DNA of 49,961 nucleotides from Pseudobdellovibrionaceae bacterium (GTDB lineage Bacteria; Bdellovibrionota; UBA1018; UBA6935): NCBI GenBank assembly GCA_002722705.1, contig PBMP01000106.1, positions 1 to 49,961 of the forward strand, read 5' to 3'. Shown piece by piece: positions 1 to 6,489 of this stretch (position 1 is its first letter; each line of letters starts with the position of its first letter). The notes under the pieces were generated by a model. It saw only the letters and a program-made list of their open reading frames with translations, ran no database searches and was not told where the DNA came from. The position numbers and the translations under genes were made by a program.

Positions 1-2
1 CG

Positions 3-755
3 TGGCGGATCGGTGCGTTGGCGCTCATCGAGGTGGCCCGCGATTGCGGTGCGATTGTTTCGTTCGGAAATCCACACCGACCGCGGTCGTCCGAAGTGCC
101 GCTCGGAAAGCGGAAGCGCAGTAAGCGCGAGAAAAAAGTCCGCGGAGCGCGGGTGTTTGACGGCTGGAGGTGGAGGCTGGTCAACGGCTTTGTGGTCAAC
201 GACATTACGGCCTTTTGGCTGGTGGCGTGGCCACGAATGGTTTCGCAGTACCTGAGCCATGTGCGGTTTGGAGATCGAACGCACAGCCAGAAGCAAGCAC
301 TGACCGGCACGACCAAGGCGGAACTGATGGAGCTGGCGACCGCAATGAAAGTGATCCCCGGAGAGCTGTGCTCGCGGACTCAGAAGCCGATCACCGATCC
401 GAAGCGAATTGCCAAGCGGAGGCGGAGCTTCCGCGCCAAGCTGACCCGGTCGATCAAGTATACAGGCTGCACCGAGCGCATGTGTCCTCCTCACGGTGCG
501 CAATTGACTCCTCAAGACATTGAGGACTGCGTCGGCACGGTGACTGCAAAGTGTCCCGCCGCCGAAGCCGACCGAGTTGGGTGCGGGGCGCGGAGGTACG
601 GCGACAAGCCCAAAAACGTGCTGGCTGCGGCGATAGCGGCGAAAGCGGAAGCCCCTCCCTGCGTGCAGCGGTACATGGCGAGCGCCGGGGACAAGCAGCG
701 TTTTGCAGGAGCGGCTATGTTCAGAGTGGCGTACGAGATGGCGAAGGAGATTTAA
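3..755 (+). CDS. Unknown basic, Cys-containing protein, 5' end cut off
   Basis: The frame is open from the first bases of the window to a TAA at 753-755 with no ATG near the edge, so this is the C-terminal part (about 250 aa) of a gene that begins outside. The visible part has a strongly basic region around residues 30-50 (KRKRSKREKK), a second basic patch near 135-150, and a C-terminal half with several Cys and one His (CTERMCPPHG, then DC, KC, GCG). That could be a zinc-binding region, but the spacing fits no family I know. The end is Ala/Lys-rich and probably helical. Codon use is GC-rich like other accessory genes here. I do not recognise the product; the basic patches suggest a nuclear or nucleic-acid-binding role, which is only inference. 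It is convergent with the next gene. Confidence 0.6.
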   Translation, partial: WRIGALALIEVARDCGAIVSFGNPHRPRSSEVPLGKRKRSKREKKVRGARVFDGWRWRLVNGFVVNDITAFWLVAWPRMVSQYLSHVRFGDRTHSQKQALTGTTKAELMELATAMKVIPGELCSRTQKPITDPKRIAKRRRSFRAKLTRSIKYTGCTERMCPPHGAQLTPQDIEDCVGTVTAKCPAAEADRVGCGARRYGDKPKNVLAAAIAAKAEAPPCVQRYMASAGDKQRFAGAAMFRVAYEMAKEI

Positions 756-794
756 CTCGCATGCTCTCTAATACTTGCACATCATTTTCTATTT

Positions 795-1025
795 CTACCT
801 GACACCTACGTTGCGATCAAAACACTTCAAAGCTAGCTTAACGCGCGTCTTGTCGGTTTCCGCACGCAACAACGCGTTGTGCACAGCTGTCACCGCGGTT
901 GGATACTCTGCCACGTTGTTCCAAAACAATTTCATCTCGCGTTCTCCCTGTGGCCCTAACGGCGAAAAAAATAACTGAATATACTGTTGTGCAGGGTCAA
1001 GAGTGATGCACTGATCCGAAAACAT
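795..1025 (-). CDS. Small unknown protein, 76 aa
   Basis: Starts at an ATG (1025-1023). An AT-rich TATA-like stretch (TTTATATTC on the minus strand, near 1051-1059) lies about 30 nt upstream, the spacing seen at other genes in this window. The 76 aa are soluble and mixed in character, with a Pro/Gly turn (FFSPLGPQGE) followed by a probably helical Ala/Val/Lys-rich half. No membrane segment, Cys cluster or known motif is visible. It sits between the end of the partial first gene and the end of the next minus-strand gene. It is kept because of the ATG, the promoter-like sequence and the lack of a competing frame, not because of recognised homology. Confidence 0.5.
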   Translation of the reverse strand: MFSDQCITLDPAQQYIQLFFSPLGPQGEREMKLFWNNVAEYPTAVTAVHNALLRAETDKTRVKLALKCFDRNVGVR

Positions 1026-1139
1026 GGCTGAAAATCAACCGCACGTAGAATATAAACCTGCACATGATTAACTGCTTTGCCGCTACCCGGGTATACTCGC
1101 GCAATAATGTTTCACAGCCAAACGTGTTTTATTGGAAAA

Positions 1140-1607
1140 TTAAATATCTTGCTGCGCTAGAGTCAACGCTGTGTCACGGGTCGCGGGGTCGCTCAGGAGG
1201 CGCGCGTAAGTTTCCCGTTGTTTCGGGTTCACCAAGGTGAGCGCCGCTTGCAGGGCCTCGTTGTCAAGACTCACATTGCACCACGCCGCCAGCGCCGGTG
1301 GAGAGTACCCCCGAATTTGGAGCTCAACAGCAGCTTTCGCTGCTTTCTCGAGCTGTTGCGCTGCCCGTTTCAGGCACCGCCGTTGCTCGTCCGCCATGAC
1401 CACCTGCACGGTTTCATCGGCAACAATCGCCGGGATCTGGCCGTCTGGGAATATCCGGGTTGAGAACTCACAGTGCATCTGCTTGCGGATAATATCGTCG
1501 TAATACTTCGTGCGATCCCTGGTGTACAGCGCCATCAATCCTCCATCGCTGATGTACTCAATAATATGCCAAATGTATTCGTGCATTTCACTCATCAGGG
1601 CCTCCAT
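1140..1607 (-). CDS. Unknown helical protein, 155 aa
   Basis: The frame stays open upstream to 1871, but I start at the ATG at 1607-1605 (MEALMSEM). The longer version would run through the divergent promoter at about 1660-1703 and antisense through the small gene at 1731. The protein is mostly helical: an N-terminal part rich in Tyr/Ile, a central Arg/Lys/Ala helix (about residues 80-105), then a short unit reading GYSPPALAAWCNVSLDNEAL that resembles a helix-turn-helix or Rpn-type C-terminal repeat. A comparable unit can be seen in the product of the minus-strand gene ending at 47361. A minus-strand AATAAA lies just beyond the stop. Function unknown; the HTH-like reading is weak. Confidence 0.6.
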   Translation of the reverse strand: MEALMSEMHEYIWHIIEYISDGGLMALYTRDRTKYYDDIIRKQMHCEFSTRIFPDGQIPAIVADETVQVVMADEQRRCLKRAAQQLEKAAKAAVELQIRGYSPPALAAWCNVSLDNEALQAALTLVNPKQRETYARLLSDPATRDTALTLAQQDI

Positions 1608-1673
1608 GGCTAAGAGCTGCAATTGTGAGACCCCAATCAATTTCAGAGCAAATGTTGTTTGCCAAATGCTAAA

Positions 1674-1703
1674 TTGGCATATTTCAACGGTTTTATTTAT
1701 AAT
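1674..1703. promoter_or_regulatory. Divergent promoter with TTGGCATATTT and TATA-like element
   Basis: This segment lies between the minus-strand ATG at 1607 and the plus-strand ATG at 1731. It holds TTGGCATATTT at 1674-1684 and a TATA-like TTTATTTATAA at about 1692-1702, some 30-40 nt before the plus-strand ATG. The same 11-mer recurs at 1915-1925, at nearly the same distance from the next plus-strand ATG. Just upstream is TTTGCCAAAT (1659-1668), which with AATTGGCA forms an imperfect inverted repeat. Confidence 0.5.
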
Positions 1704-1730
1704 GTGCAATGACCCTTTTGCCCCAACACA

Positions 1731-1877
1731 ATGCGGATTGTAGTGACGCCGGCACAGGTGGTGAAGTGGTTTGATGCCCAGCCAAACGGTCAGCCAGACC
1801 CCCGTGGGCCGTGTCAGTACAGAAATGGGTGGTACAACTACGAAACTCAGCGCTGGGAAAAGCTGAACCATTTTTGA
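1731..1877 (+). CDS. Micro-protein of 48 aa, Trp/Tyr/Pro-rich
   Basis: A 48-codon frame runs from ATG 1731-1733 to TGA 1875-1877. It starts MRIVVTPAQVVKWFDAQ, continues with a Pro/Gly-rich middle and ends with an aromatic segment (WYNYETQRWEKLNHF). The composition, with four Trp or Tyr in the last 18 residues and no low-complexity runs, looks like a folded small domain. It has a TATA-like element about 30-40 nt upstream and the TTGGCATATTT element it shares with the gene at 1968. The opposite-strand frame here is only the non-ATG extension of the 155-aa gene. No function is recognised. Conservation in related genomes would decide whether it is real. Confidence 0.5.
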   Translation: MRIVVTPAQVVKWFDAQPNGQPDPRGPCQYRNGWYNYETQRWEKLNHF

Positions 1878-1914
1878 GTGTAAACTAGTTTTTTCAGACG
1901 CGCAAATTGTTGAC

Positions 1915-1925
1915 TTGGCATATTT
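1915..1925 (+). promoter_or_regulatory. TTGGCATATTT promoter element, second copy
   Basis: The 11-mer is identical to 1674-1684. It lies 43-53 nt before the ATG at 1968 and is followed by AT-rich sequence (GAATAAAGATTC). The first copy is 47-57 nt before the ATG at 1731. The constant distance suggests a shared core-promoter or early-gene element. Confidence 0.45.
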
Positions 1926-1967
1926 GAATAAAGATTCTTAAGTTCATACGCACAACAACTTTTGGCC

Positions 1968-2609
1968 ATGCGCGAGGTGCCGTTAGAAGTCAAGGCAATG
2001 TGGGTTGAACAAAGCTGCCGACTTCACCGGCACAGTAGCTTTGAGCCGATGGACATGAACACGTTTAGGGCCGTGATGTTTATTTATACCAACCATTACC
2101 GCGAACGGCAAAAGGAGCGAGACCCAGCCAACGCGCTTTCTCGAATACGATCCGCTCAACGGCGAGGGCTTCACCCTCTGTTTGGGCCGCCACTGATTGC
2201 TGGGTGTCTTGACGAAAAGGATGAGGGAAGTGTAATCATTGCAGCGCACGACATGTGTTTGATTTGCGACGTGAAAGAACCGAATCGATTGGTAATTATT
2301 ACCACGCTGCCGATGAAGTCCCGCGGCCCCCACAAGAAATTTAGCAAATTTGTTAAGTTTCACTGTCCACAGGCAATTATTCAAAAGCGTCGCCCGGGTC
2401 TCAAGCAATGCCGAAAGGCCCTAGACAACATAGATGATTGCAATGAGCGCTTTATAGGTAACAGAAAGCCAATTCACTCCAAGATCGACATTGTGAACGC
2501 AGACGAAGATGTGCGCTCCAAACCACCAAAACCATTTTGCCACAGGTGGCGGCGTCTCCGTCGCTACAGCGACATCCCCATTAGAGTTGTTGCCTCTAAA
2601 CGCAAGTAA
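1968..2609 (+). CDS. Unknown basic protein, 213 aa
   Basis: Starts at ATG 1968 (MREVPLEV); an in-frame TTG two codons earlier is ignored. The protein is basic throughout, with Arg/Lys-rich segments near residues 45-70 (RERQKERD, RIRSAQRRG), 115-150 and a C-terminal tail KPPKPFCHRWRRLRRYS. There are a few scattered Cys (SC, CLICD, FHC, QC, DDC, FC) but no clear zinc-finger spacing. The middle (about 75-115) looks like beta strands. The last 96 nt, which encode the tail, have a gapless diverged copy at 3361-3456, so this 3' end has been duplicated. Probably nucleic-acid binding by composition only; no family recognised. Confidence 0.65.
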   Translation: MREVPLEVKAMWVEQSCRLHRHSSFEPMDMNTFRAVMFIYTNHYRERQKERDPANALSRIRSAQRRGLHPLFGPPLIAGCLDEKDEGSVIIAAHDMCLICDVKEPNRLVIITTLPMKSRGPHKKFSKFVKFHCPQAIIQKRRPGLKQCRKALDNIDDCNERFIGNRKPIHSKIDIVNADEDVRSKPPKPFCHRWRRLRRYSDIPIRVVASKRK

Positions 2610-2759
2610 TATTTGCAAAATATATATGACCAGTTGTTTGACCTTAAACAAACAACAATGTCCGGTGATGGCGGAGAAGATTGTGATAACGATTCTATTT
2701 AGGCGGTTAACGGCTACAAATTAATATTTAGGCGTTTTACTCGCCCCAGCAGCACCGCG

Positions 2760-3350
2760 ATGGACGACCCGCTGAAAGAAATACAGGCGGCGCTCGAAGC
2801 GTTCGAGGGAAACATATGGGCTTTCAGAAGGTTTGAGATGACCTCCTATAGCTATGAAACGTCGCTTGGCGTACACGGCAGAGCAACAGTACACACCACA
2901 GTGGTGCAGGCGTGGTGGGACCCAATATACAGAGTAATAAATTCGAAGAACAAGCTAAAATGGGATATTAACAGCAAGCTTAGCACACTGCAACGATTTT
3001 TTATTAACGAAGGCCTCGCCGAGGACTACAAGTTGGCATGGCTAATCGCGTGCCGCAAGATCATTAGAAAGTTCCAGGCTGACCAGAAAAATGAAGGTCT
3101 TAGGCCGTGGTCGGATTTGGACGATCATTTAGAGAAGTACCCTGGCCTTGCGCGCAGTTCTGACTACGCTGCGTGCATCGTATTGCAGGTCAAGGTGCTG
3201 GCCGAGCTGGAGAGGGACCCCGACAGTGTTGAGGACCCCCCCTCGTTTGCGCCCGCGATAGTGGCGATTGAGAGAATTGAATTAGGTCGGGAACCGGCTG
3301 AATCGGCATTTTTGGATGTTGCCTTTGTAGACTTGTGCACAGAAAAATAA
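2760..3350 (+). CDS. Unknown protein, 196 aa, possibly shortened by a frameshift
   Basis: Starts at ATG 2760. Mixed alpha/beta character with many Trp and Lys (VQAWWDPIYRV, KLKWDINSKL, CRKIIRKFQADQK) and an acidic, Pro-containing C-terminal third. No known motif is visible. The stop (TAA 3348-3350) falls in an A-rich run (GAAAAATAAAAAG). In the +1 frame the sequence continues without a stop through 3361-3456, where 32 codons plus stop resemble the C-terminus of the previous gene (RS..PKP..H.WR....YS....I.VV). Either this gene lost its original C-terminus by a one-base change, or a +1 frameshift at the stop makes a longer form. Function unknown. Confidence 0.65.
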   Translation: MDDPLKEIQAALEAFEGNIWAFRRFEMTSYSYETSLGVHGRATVHTTVVQAWWDPIYRVINSKNKLKWDINSKLSTLQRFFINEGLAEDYKLAWLIACRKIIRKFQADQKNEGLRPWSDLDDHLEKYPGLARSSDYAACIVLQVKVLAELERDPDSVEDPPSFAPAIVAIERIELGREPAESAFLDVAFVDLCTEK

Positions 3351-3360
3351 AAAGCAAATT

Positions 3361-3456
3361 CGCTCCACATCACCGAAACCACGCCGCCACTTGTGGCGGC
3401 CCTTTTTTTACAGTAATAACGTTTCTATTAAGGTGGTTATTTCCGGTTGCAAGTAA
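3361..3456 (+). pseudogene. Diverged copy of the 3' end of the gene at 1968-2609
   Basis: Compared without gaps at an offset of 847 nt, this stretch matches 2514-2609 at about 58 of 96 positions by hand count, and about 31 of the first 40. Both end in GCAAGTAA. In the frame starting at 3361 it reads RSTSPKPRRHLWRPFFYSNN and so on to a stop. The corresponding tail of the upstream gene is RSKPPKPFCHRWRRLRRYSD, so coding similarity persists. There is no ATG in this frame after the TAG at 3328-3330. It is therefore a relic of a duplicated coding end, or the +1-frame extension of the gene at 2760. Confidence 0.55.
3383..3409 (+). terminator. Perfect 8-bp hairpin followed by a T-run
   Basis: GCCGCCAC-TT-GTGGCGGC (3383-3400) is a perfect inverted repeat, followed by CC and seven T (3403-3409). 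It lies 33 nt after the stop at 3350 and 60 nt before the ATG at 3470. It looks like a rho-independent terminator, but in a eukaryotic virus it could be a 3'-end processing hairpin of the kind used by some giant viruses. The parent copy at 2514-2609 keeps a weaker GCCAC/GTGGC hairpin. Confidence 0.4.
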
Positions 3457-3469
3457 GACGAGCAAAAGC

Positions 3470-3886
3470 ATGGTGGTAATACTAGCCCCCCCCGGTACGG
3501 GCAAGTCCACGTGGGTAAAGTCGCATAGTGACTGGCATGACATGGACCTTCTTTACCACAAATTGCACGATGTAAGTTGGCACCGTAAAAAGACCACAGC
3601 CGCGGAAGAGGCGGAACACTATCGCAAAATTGATGCTGCCGTCACTCGCGATCGAGATCGACTAAACATCATTGGTTCATTATTTTGGGATTTGATTCCA
3701 GATGCAATTGTGCTCCTTCCGGAGCGAGTGCACCGCAATCGTGTAGCTGCTAGACCAGACCTCTCATGGCGCCGTGCGCATGCAGTGGCCCGTCATTTGC
3801 TGCAACTGGCCAAAAAGCACGACGTCCCCATCTTTCGTTCGTTTGACGTTGCGGCCAAGGCGGTAGCGTGCGATTGCAATAAGTAG
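3470..3886 (+). CDS. Small P-loop NTPase, 138 aa
   Basis: The first ATG after the duplicated relic (3470) puts a Walker A motif at the very N-terminus: MVVILAPPGTGKSTWVKSH (Walker A about residues 6-14). Next comes an Asp-containing strand (DWHDMDLLYHKL), as in nucleotide or polynucleotide kinases where an Asp follows the P-loop helix. A hydrophobic strand near residue 80 (PDAIVLLPE) and a C-terminal RRAHAVARHLL helix complete a minimal alpha/beta P-loop fold. An Arg-rich segment (RVHRNRVAARPDLSWRR) could act as a LID. Likely an ATP-dependent small-molecule or nucleic-acid kinase, but the substrate cannot be read. The longer GTG-initiated frame would run through the relic and is rejected. Confidence 0.7.
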   Translation: MVVILAPPGTGKSTWVKSHSDWHDMDLLYHKLHDVSWHRKKTTAAEEAEHYRKIDAAVTRDRDRLNIIGSLFWDLIPDAIVLLPERVHRNRVAARPDLSWRRAHAVARHLLQLAKKHDVPIFRSFDVAAKAVACDCNK

Positions 3887-3900
3887 CAAACAATACCACT

Positions 3901-4356
3901 TTAATAAAGATCACAAGATGCCTCTGCTCTACACCACGCCAGCACGTGGGACTCCCCGCACGCAAAAAACCGGATTTCTTCGAGGGTATCGGTTGTAGTG
4001 CACGCAAGGGTGGCAATGTCGCTGTTTGTCAATAATACCTTGGCCTTTTTGGCCAAGCATTTCAGTTGCGCTACGCTGATCATTGTCTGACGGGCCAAGT
4101 TGACCACCTGCTTCCGCTGGTTGCGGTGCCACAGCTCCAGCTCCATTCGCATCAGCTTGTCTACAAGGGGCGGCAAATAGTTTCCATCGTACTTGCTTTT
4201 GATTGCGCCGTAATCAAACCCGTGAAACCATAGCATAGCTATGTTTTCTTGTTGAATCAGCTGGTACGATTGCGCAATCCCCACCGAGGTCGGGCCATTG
4301 TTGTACAAGCTCACCTTGGCGGCCAGATCGGGCAAGTGCGGCATACTTTGACTCAT
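3901..4356 (-). CDS. Unknown helical protein, 151 aa
   Basis: Starts at ATG 4356-4354 (MSQSMPHLPDLAAK). Mainly helical by composition, with a Trp/His-rich centre (MLWFHGFDYGAIKSKYD), a long Arg/Gln/Leu-rich helix (about residues 70-110) and a C-terminal Cys-containing part. The segment LLTNSDIATLACTTTDTLEEI resembles a helix-turn-helix. It is convergent with the P-loop gene: the two stops are 14 nt apart around TTTAATAAAGATC (about 3900-3912), which holds AATAAA on the plus strand and could act as a poly(A) signal there. No family recognised. Confidence 0.6.
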   Translation of the reverse strand: MSQSMPHLPDLAAKVSLYNNGPTSVGIAQSYQLIQQENIAMLWFHGFDYGAIKSKYDGNYLPPLVDKLMRMELELWHRNQRKQVVNLARQTMISVAQLKCLAKKAKVLLTNSDIATLACTTTDTLEEIRFFACGESHVLAWCRAEASCDLY

Positions 4357-4411
4357 TTTCTCTTGGTTTAATTGTGCACAAAAATACCCACCGCCGCTTA
4401 CTTTTAAAATT

Positions 4412-5149
4412 TTACACCGACGAGGCGGTCCACGCTACATCTGGCAGCGCCGGGGGGTCGTTCATCCATCCCGGAACGTCGCATGAATTTGCCAGCGCAT
4501 TGTCCACCGAGCGGACGGTGCCGTTCAGCGTGGGCAGCACCCACACCGACTCCTTGCCCGCCTTGGTAAGCCGCTTGAGCGCTCCGTATTTTCGGATGTG
4601 CTGGACCAATCGTTTTAGCACCACGGTGTCGTCGATGCAGTATTGCAGCACCTCCGCGGCCTGCCCGTCGAACCACGCGGTGACCGCCCACGCTCCGTTG
4701 TTTGTTTTGGCCTCGGCGGCGCCGAGCGTCGGCACCGCAAACGAGTTCATGCTGCTGTAGTACCGAGTGTTGGCCACGAAATCAACCAGCAAATCTCGGT
4801 GTTGCAGCGCAATCTGCTTGAGCTCGTCGCGCTTTGAGAGCATCCACAACAGCTTGAGGTCGAACGCTGCTCCATTAAAGGTGTACAAAATCGCCCCTGC
4901 CTCAAGGAGCTCCATTATATGGTCGACCACCGTGGACGCAACATCTTCGCTCATCAACTCCGCGTGGCCACTGTGCCAAGTGGTAGTGTGGCCGGCATCG
5001 GTGGTAATGGCCACGCAGGTGATTTTGGCGCTCACATCCACCCCCGTGGTTTCGCAGTCGAGGTAAAACGCCCCACCATGGTCAAGACTCGGGGATCGGC
5101 GGGGGTCGACGTCGGGGTTTGCTCCGGTGGTCGCTGGTGCGGGAAGCAT
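4412..5149 (-). CDS. DEDDy 3'-5' exonuclease, RNase H-like, 245 aa
   Basis: Exo I is FYLDCETTG (Asp31, Glu33). Exo II is LYTFNGAAFDLKLL (Asp97). Exo III is YCIDD (Tyr170, Asp174), giving the DEDDy pattern of proofreading-type 3'-5' exonucleases. These enzymes remove nucleotides from DNA or RNA 3' ends with two metal ions. There is no polymerase domain: the protein is a stand-alone exonuclease of 245 aa, so proofreading in trans, repair or RNA trimming are all possible. The start at ATG 5149-5147 is the only ATG before Exo I; the upstream extension uses a TTG and crosses the RING gene. Its first 72 nt overlap the start of the divergent RING gene. The acidic residues and spacing are clear; the substrate is inferred. 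Confidence 0.85.
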   Translation of the reverse strand: MLPAPATTGANPDVDPRRSPSLDHGGAFYLDCETTGVDVSAKITCVAITTDAGHTTTWHSGHAELMSEDVASTVVDHIMELLEAGAILYTFNGAAFDLKLLWMLSKRDELKQIALQHRDLLVDFVANTRYYSSMNSFAVPTLGAAEAKTNNGAWAVTAWFDGQAAEVLQYCIDDTVVLKRLVQHIRKYGALKRLTKAGKESVWVLPTLNGTVRSVDNALANSCDVPGWMNDPPALPDVAWTASSV

Positions 5150-5731
5150 ACTAAGCGGTGTCACCGATTCACCCGCTCCGGCAAGCTGGTGCGCAACTCG
5201 GCAATCCAGTGCACGGCGGGGTGTTACACCCAAAAGTGTGCCAACTTTGACGTGTGCGGGGTGACAACGGCGTCGCCGTTTGCCGGGGACTTTTGCCACC
5301 TTTGCACGTACCTGTTGGCGTGCAAGCCCATTGCTCGATCGCCTGGGGGGCCCGACGAGTGCCCCATCTGCTACGAACGCCACCCGACCCTGTACACGTT
5401 TCCAATGTGCAGCCGGCACAGCAGCTGTAAACGCTGCATGCGGCGGATTTTGTTTGGAGACGTCCCGCGGTGCGGGAGCGCAAACTACGCCCAGAAGGTG
5501 TGGAGCAAAGTAGCAGAAGACGAACGCATAATCACAACCAACCAAGAGTGCCCCATCTGCCGAGCTCGAGACGACCGGCCGTTTCTCGAAAAGTTTTATG
5601 CAATGGAAACAAAGGGCAAGCGCTCCAGAACAAACCCGTTTGCGGAAAGTGCTCGCGATCTAATCCTGCAAAGCGTGCGAGCCGCCATGGCTATATCTCG
5701 CGAAGAGATTTTCGAGGTTGAAGCTTCTTAA
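5078..5731 (+). CDS. C3HC4 RING-finger protein, probable E3 ubiquitin ligase, 217 aa
   Basis: A textbook RING is visible: Cys95-x2-Cys98 (ECPICYE), Cys111-x2-His114-x2-Cys117-x2-Cys120, then Cys158-x2-Cys161 (ECPICRA). A second Cys/His-rich region precedes it (residues 15-76, with CSGGRWCGKHTKRCH, CTAGCYTQKC and DFCHLC) and probably binds further zinc. RING proteins recruit a ubiquitin-loaded E2 and pass ubiquitin to targets, and viral ones usually redirect host degradation. The C-terminus is basic then helical. I start at ATG 5078 (MVKTRGSAG); the earlier GTG/ATG frame is antisense to the exonuclease. It overlaps the exonuclease start by 72 nt and the end of the next minus-strand gene by 41 nt. 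Confidence 0.85.
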   Translation: MVKTRGSAGVDVGVCSGGRWCGKHTKRCHRFTRSGKLVRNSAIQCTAGCYTQKCANFDVCGVTTASPFAGDFCHLCTYLLACKPIARSPGGPDECPICYERHPTLYTFPMCSRHSSCKRCMRRILFGDVPRCGSANYAQKVWSKVAEDERIITTNQECPICRARDDRPFLEKFYAMETKGKRSRTNPFAESARDLILQSVRAAMAISREEIFEVEAS

Positions 5732-5990
5732 ACGCCCGGTGTGTTATTGCCAGTTTCTTGCCAATGCTTTCGGGGGTGCCCTCGAACGTGACCGTCAAAA
5801 TCCACTCGGAATCGTCGGCGCCCGGGTTGCGGGCCGGTTCGAGATTGCTGCGCACCCGCGTGGACCGTATGGCGGTCATGGTGTGGGTCGGCGCCGGGCA
5901 GATAGAGAATGCGCTCCCCGCCGCGGCAGCCACCCGTTTGGCCGCCGCCTCTGTTGCCTCTACCCTTTGTCTGTACTTTTCCGGGTCCAT
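5691..5990 (-). CDS. Small unknown protein, 99 aa
   Basis: Starts at ATG 5990-5988 (MDPEKYRQRVEATEAAAKR). The N-terminal 25 residues form an Ala/Arg/Glu-rich helix. The rest looks like a small beta-rich domain (DSEWILTVTFEGTPESIGKKL) ending in a basic tail (KKLQPRKSLREI). No Cys cluster or membrane segment. Its last 41 nt overlap the end of the convergent RING gene. Function unknown. Confidence 0.6.
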   Translation of the reverse strand: MDPEKYRQRVEATEAAAKRVAAAAGSAFSICPAPTHTMTAIRSTRVRSNLEPARNPGADDSEWILTVTFEGTPESIGKKLAITHRAFKKLQPRKSLREI

Positions 5991-6032
5991 CGTTTGCCTT
6001 GTTCGTTTGCCGCCACAAATAAATCTACGGTG

Positions 6033-6464
6033 CTAGTACGGCCCGTCGTCATCGAACGGCCGGTCTTTATTAAACTCTACCAGCGGCAACCCAATGTCGC
6101 AGTTGTACACCCTGAAATCATCCATTGCGCACGGTGCTCCAACGCACAGACAACACACCGTTTCGTAGCAACAAGATCGAATCCAGCCCGGCCGCGGCTG
6201 TTCGGCGTACCTGGAACGCACAATCATGCCAGCGCAGACCGGGCAGCACGCGCCACACCACCACGTGTAGTCCAACCAGCCGCACACCCCTCGCTGCTGG
6301 GTGGGGTTTCGACACACACGCTGAAGCGCCGAGCCATACACGCACGGGCAGCAACACGTCGCCACCAAGCATTGCGCAATGGTCAAATCTAAGCAATCGT
6401 CGCACGACCACGGCCCATTTATGACCGGCAAAAATACAATCGGGCTGTGCGGGCGCTCCGCCAT
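6033..6464 (-). CDS. PLAC8-like Cys-rich protein, 143 aa
   Basis: About 20 Cys occur in 143 residues, in the order typical of the PLAC8 (Cys-rich) family: WSCDDCLD, then CLVATCCCPCVYGSALQ, a second Cys-rich hydrophobic segment (WWCGACCPVCAG), an Arg-rich turn, then CCYETVCCLCVGAPC. PLAC8 proteins sit at membranes of plants, animals and protists and affect ion transport, cell size or stress. In a virus this is most likely a captured host gene. I start at ATG 6464-6462 (MAERPHSP) because TATATAT at 6491-6497 lies 27-33 nt upstream, and an ATG at 6515 would place that box inside the gene. The family call rests on the CPCVYG motif and Cys pattern. Confidence 0.75.
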   Translation of the reverse strand: MAERPHSPIVFLPVINGPWSCDDCLDLTIAQCLVATCCCPCVYGSALQRVCRNPTQQRGVCGWLDYTWWCGACCPVCAGMIVRSRYAEQPRPGWIRSCCYETVCCLCVGAPCAMDDFRVYNCDIGLPLVEFNKDRPFDDDGPY

Positions 6465-6489
6465 GACCCCAATTGTGCATCGCGAGCAA

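Noticed and set aside
2658-2702. 14-codon acidic frame (MSGDGGEDCDNDSI)
   Set aside because: Too short to support as a gene without conservation; it may be part of the leader of the gene at 2760.
4919-5077. Upstream extension of the RING gene frame to 4919
   Set aside because: It is antisense to the conserved Exo I/Exo II region of the exonuclease and lacks zinc motifs; the ATG at 5078 gives a complete Cys-rich region.
5718-6392. Long plus-strand frame of 224 codons
   Set aside because: Antisense to the PLAC8-like gene; Arg/His/Pro-rich shadow composition and no motif.
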